Shown: piece after piece, positions 4,964 to 6,877 of the stretch
How positions within the stretch are numbered: position 1 is the first letter of the stretch
Layout of the letters: each line of letters opens with the position of its first letter
NCBI GenBank assembly: GCA_019115685.1
Contig: DXDC01000473.1
Coordinates: forward strand, 1-6,877
Length of the DNA stretch: 6,877 nt
Origin: Candidatus Agrococcus pullicola
Lineage (GTDB): Bacteria; Actinomycetota; Actinomycetes; Actinomycetales; Microbacteriaceae
Direction of reading: 5' to 3'
Notes under the pieces: model-generated
Seen by the model: only the letters and a program-made list of their open reading frames with translations
What the model was told of the DNA's origin: nothing
Databases searched by the model: none
Made by a program: the position numbers and the translations under genes

Positions 4964-5862
4964 ACGAGCGCATGGCGTTCATCGGCGTCACAACGGGTTC
5001 GTCGTCGATCATGAAGATCTTCCCGGCGTGGGCGGACGAGCTCGAGCTGCCGACACGCACGCTCGAGGGCGTCGACATCGCACTCGACGCCGATGATGCG
5101 GCATTCAGGGCGGCCGTCGAGCGCATCAAGCGAGATGCCGCGCACCGGGGTGCCCTCGTCACGACGCATAAGATGTCGCTGTACACGGCAGCGCACGACC
5201 TGTTCGACGAACTGGACGAGTTCGCGGTCGCATGCGGCGAGATCTCCAGCATCTCCAAACGCAACGGGCGTCTGCTCGGGCACGCCAAGGATCCGATCAC
5301 CGCGACTGCGGGACTGGACGAGCTGTTCCCCGCGGGCGGCTTCGGCGGCGAGCGCGAAGCGATCATCCTCGGGGCAGGTGGCGCCGGGCTTGCGCTCAGC
5401 TGGGGGCTCGCCGAACGCGAGGATCTTCCGAGCCGCATCGTCGTGACCGATACCAGCCGGGAGCGTCTGCAGCACCTGCTCGATGTACACGCCGAGCGCG
5501 GTACGCCTCGTTCGCTGCTCGAGGTCCACGATGCGCACGAGACCGCGGGGATTCTCGCGTCCGCTCCCGAAGGCTCACTGGTCGTGAACGCCTCGGGCCT
5601 CGGCAAGGATCGCCCCGGCTCCCCCGTTCCGGACGGGACGTTCTTCCCGCGAGCTGCCACGGTCTGGGAGTTCAACTACCGCGGCTCGCTGGAGTTCCTC
5701 CAGCAGGCGCGCGAACAGGAGTCATCGCGCGATCTGCGCGTCTTCGACGGGTGGCGCTACTTCATCCACGGCTGGACGCAGGTGATCGGCGAGGTCTTCG
5801 ATGTAGAGATGACGGGCGAGCGCGTTGATCGTCTGGCGGAGATCGCGGAGGGGTGCAGATAG
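4960..5862 (+). CDS. AroE-like (shikimate/quinate dehydrogenase superfamily) oxidoreductase, divergent
   Basis: A two-domain NAD(P)-dependent alcohol dehydrogenase of 300 residues. The N-terminal substrate domain keeps S14 and S16 (the SxS of AroE), the catalytic lysine K71 in VTTHK and aspartate D111 in GHAKDP; Q274 near the C-terminus matches the substrate-contacting Gln. The Rossmann loop is GAGGAG (138-143). The AroE signatures NT (after GA) and NTDG are absent, replaced by ISSI (95-98) and AKDP (109-112), and the NRT motif for NADP is TDTS (163-166), pointing to NAD. So this is probably not a biosynthetic shikimate dehydrogenase but a catabolic enzyme on another polyol, sugar or ring alcohol. 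ATG 4960 overlaps the aldolase TGA (ATGA) and follows GGGAGG (4947-4952) by 7 bases. The longer open frame upstream lies in the aldolase gene and is not used. Superfamily confident; substrate unknown. Confidence 0.82.
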   Translation: MNERMAFIGVTTGSSSIMKIFPAWADELELPTRTLEGVDIALDADDAAFRAAVERIKRDAAHRGALVTTHKMSLYTAAHDLFDELDEFAVACGEISSISKRNGRLLGHAKDPITATAGLDELFPAGGFGGEREAIILGAGGAGLALSWGLAEREDLPSRIVVTDTSRERLQHLLDVHAERGTPRSLLEVHDAHETAGILASAPEGSLVVNASGLGKDRPGSPVPDGTFFPRAATVWEFNYRGSLEFLQQAREQESSRDLRVFDGWRYFIHGWTQVIGEVFDVEMTGERVDRLAEIAEGCR

Positions 5863-5864
5863 TG
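5847..5864 (+). promoter_or_regulatory. Ribosome site and one-base stop/start overlap (TAGTG) that decides the hydrolase start
   Basis: GGAGGGG (5847-5853) precedes GTG 5862 by 8 bases; the stop TAG (5860-5862) of the AroE-like gene shares its G with this start. The alternative GTG at 5853 would overlap the ribosome site itself. Confidence 0.7.
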
Positions 5865-6812
5865 CCCGACGGCCGGATTCCACGGGGGCACGCCCGGACA
5901 GTCCTCGGCGACGTATCGGTGCCGGAGCTCGGCCGGGTCAACGCCCACGAGCACGGCTTCCAGGTCTCGCCGCTGCTGCCCGGCGACGAACTCGACGATG
6001 AGGCGAAGAGCACTGAGGAGTTCCGGCTGTTGGCCGAGAGCGGTTTCGAGAGCGTCATCGATGCGACACCCGTGGGCCTCGGCCGCCGCCCCGCTGCGCT
6101 CGCGCGGATCGCCATGGCAGCCGGTCTGCACATCGTCGCGACGACGGGCATGCACCGGGACGCGCACTACGGTGCCGATCATCCCCTCGCACTGCTGAGT
6201 GCCGAAGAGCGCGGCGAACTCTTCGCCGCCGACATCGAAGAAGGCATGCCCGCGGACGACACCGACGATGACCGCTCCGACGTGCGCGCCGGGCTCGCGA
6301 AGGTCGGTGTCGACTACTGGCGGATCTCGCCGTCCGAGGCCGCGACGATAGAGGGCATCGCGCATGCGCACTCGCGCACAGGGGTGCCCGTCATGGTGCA
6401 CCTGGAGTTCTGCACCGCCGCGCACGAGGTGCTCGACCGCTTCGAGTCGCTCGGAGTGCCGAGTTCGCGCATCCTGCTCGCGCACGCCGATCGCGACCCC
6501 GACCCCGGCCTCCACCTGGATCTCATGGATCGGGGAGCGTTTCTCGGCTACGACGGGATGGCCAGGCCGCGCACCCGCAGCGATGCCGAGCTGCTGGATC
6601 TGACCGAGCGCGTCGTCGCGAGCGGCCCCAACCGCGTGCTCCTCGGCGGCGACGTCGCTCGCGCGAGCCGCTACGTCGCCTACGGCGGGATGCCGGGGCT
6701 GCGGTATCTCGGCGATCGCTATCTGCCCAGGCTCCGCGAGCGCATCGGCGAGGATGCGGTGCGCACGATGCTCGTCGCCAATCCGGCCGCGTTCCTCGGC
6801 GGCCCCCAGTAG
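5862..6812 (+). CDS. Phosphotriesterase-family metal-dependent hydrolase, probable lactonase
   Basis: A binuclear-metal TIM-barrel hydrolase of 316 residues, the usual length for phosphotriesterase homology proteins. It opens with the family's TVLGDV...ELGRVNAHEH, giving H29 and H31; the bridging lysine is K147 (RAGLAKVG), and the remaining metal ligands are H180 (MVHLE), H208 (LLAHADRD) and D264 (LGGD). There is no signal peptide, so it acts in the cytoplasm. Characterised bacterial relatives open sugar lactones or phosphorylated sugar lactones, which fits a sugar-acid operon better than organophosphate hydrolysis. GTG 5862 is preferred: it follows GGAGGGG (5847-5853) by 8 bases and overlaps the previous TAG by one base, whereas GTG 5853 lies inside that ribosome site. 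It is the last gene of the operon, followed by a probable terminator. Lactonase activity is inferred from family and context. Confidence 0.87.
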   Translation: MPDGRIPRGHARTVLGDVSVPELGRVNAHEHGFQVSPLLPGDELDDEAKSTEEFRLLAESGFESVIDATPVGLGRRPAALARIAMAAGLHIVATTGMHRDAHYGADHPLALLSAEERGELFAADIEEGMPADDTDDDRSDVRAGLAKVGVDYWRISPSEAATIEGIAHAHSRTGVPVMVHLEFCTAAHEVLDRFESLGVPSSRILLAHADRDPDPGLHLDLMDRGAFLGYDGMARPRTRSDAELLDLTERVVASGPNRVLLGGDVARASRYVAYGGMPGLRYLGDRYLPRLRERIGEDAVRTMLVANPAAFLGGPQ

Positions 6813-6818
6813 CCCGTC

Positions 6819-6844
6819 CCGTCACCCCCTCGTGAGACGGTTTT
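6819..6844 (+). terminator. Probable rho-independent terminator of the catabolic operon
   Basis: CCGTCAC (6819-6825) can pair with GTG-ACGG (6832-6834 and 6837-6840) around a 6-base loop, leaving a 2-base AG bulge, and is followed directly by TTTT (6841-6844). It begins 7 bases after the last stop codon. The stem is short and bulged, so the call is moderate. Confidence 0.5.
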
Positions 6845-6877
6845 GGCCCGCCGCCCCTGCCCCACTATTCGGGAGAT
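6845..6877. other. Right edge after the terminator, nothing recognised
   Basis: The last 33 bases after the T-run show no start codon with a ribosome site and no repeat I can support. Confidence 0.5.

Noticed and set aside
4150..5538. A 462-codon minus-strand open frame across the dehydrogenase, aldolase and AroE-like genes
   Set aside because: The sequence is low-complexity and Arg/Ala/Ser-rich, with no family motif, and it is antisense to three well-supported genes.
4791..5675. A 294-codon minus-strand open frame under the AroE-like gene
   Set aside because: It is Ser/Pro/Arg-rich with no domain and is antisense to a gene with conserved motifs and a good ribosome site.
5853..5861. Earlier hydrolase start GTG 5853
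   Set aside because: It overlaps the GGAGGGG ribosome site, while GTG 5862 is well placed behind it.
4960..5862. Naming this gene aroE (shikimate biosynthesis)
   Set aside because: The shikimate motifs NT and NTDG and the NADP clamp NRT are replaced, and the neighbours are catabolic.
1..6877. Mobile element, prophage, CRISPR, tRNA, rRNA or riboswitch
   Set aside because: I found no transposase or integrase motif, no regularly spaced repeats, no cloverleaf-like arrangement and no recognised aptamer core.

Overview
The window looks like a sugar-acid or modified-sugar catabolic locus from a high-GC Gram-positive bacterium, most likely an actinobacterium. This is inferred from strong G/C bias at third codon positions, three GTG starts and tight gene packing. 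The mix of genes and a recurring GGATGC/GCATCC bias would fit Microbacteriaceae, but no sequence marker here proves the family. I see no rRNA, tRNA, CRISPR array, insertion sequence or phage gene.

Left arm (1-914, minus strand): a GntR/FCD-type regulator (219-914) is followed 42 bases downstream by the first 58 codons of a lipoprotein of the TctC/Bug family. That protein is the substrate-binding part of a tripartite tricarboxylate transporter (TTT), and its gene runs off the left edge. Transporters of this class usually import carboxylates, so the imported compound may be an acid.

Divergent control region (915-1235, 321 bases): it contains no gene I can support but is rich in symmetric sites. 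These are a perfect 12-bp palindrome just upstream of the regulator gene, an 8-bp hairpin abutting a TTGACA box, a pair of 10-bp inverted LacI-like elements about 61 bp apart, and a dyad over a possible -10 box just before the operon.

Right arm (1236-6812, plus strand): six genes lie head to tail with gaps of 23 bases or less, or with 1- or 4-base overlaps, so almost certainly one operon. In order they are a cupin-type glucose-6-phosphate isomerase family protein, an FGGY sugar kinase, a D-2-hydroxyacid dehydrogenase, a KDPG/KHG aldolase family protein, a divergent AroE-like dehydrogenase and a phosphotriesterase-family (probable lactonase) hydrolase. A probable hairpin terminator follows (6819-6844).

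Together the set reads as import, oxidation, lactone opening, isomerisation, phosphorylation and retro-aldol cleavage to pyruvate (or a relative) plus an aldehyde. I cannot match the combination to a pathway I know. Several enzymes have changes at positions that normally recognise the family's usual substrate, and no dehydratase is present to make a 2-keto-3-deoxy acid. The substrate is therefore unknown, and this operon is the main candidate for something undescribed in the window.
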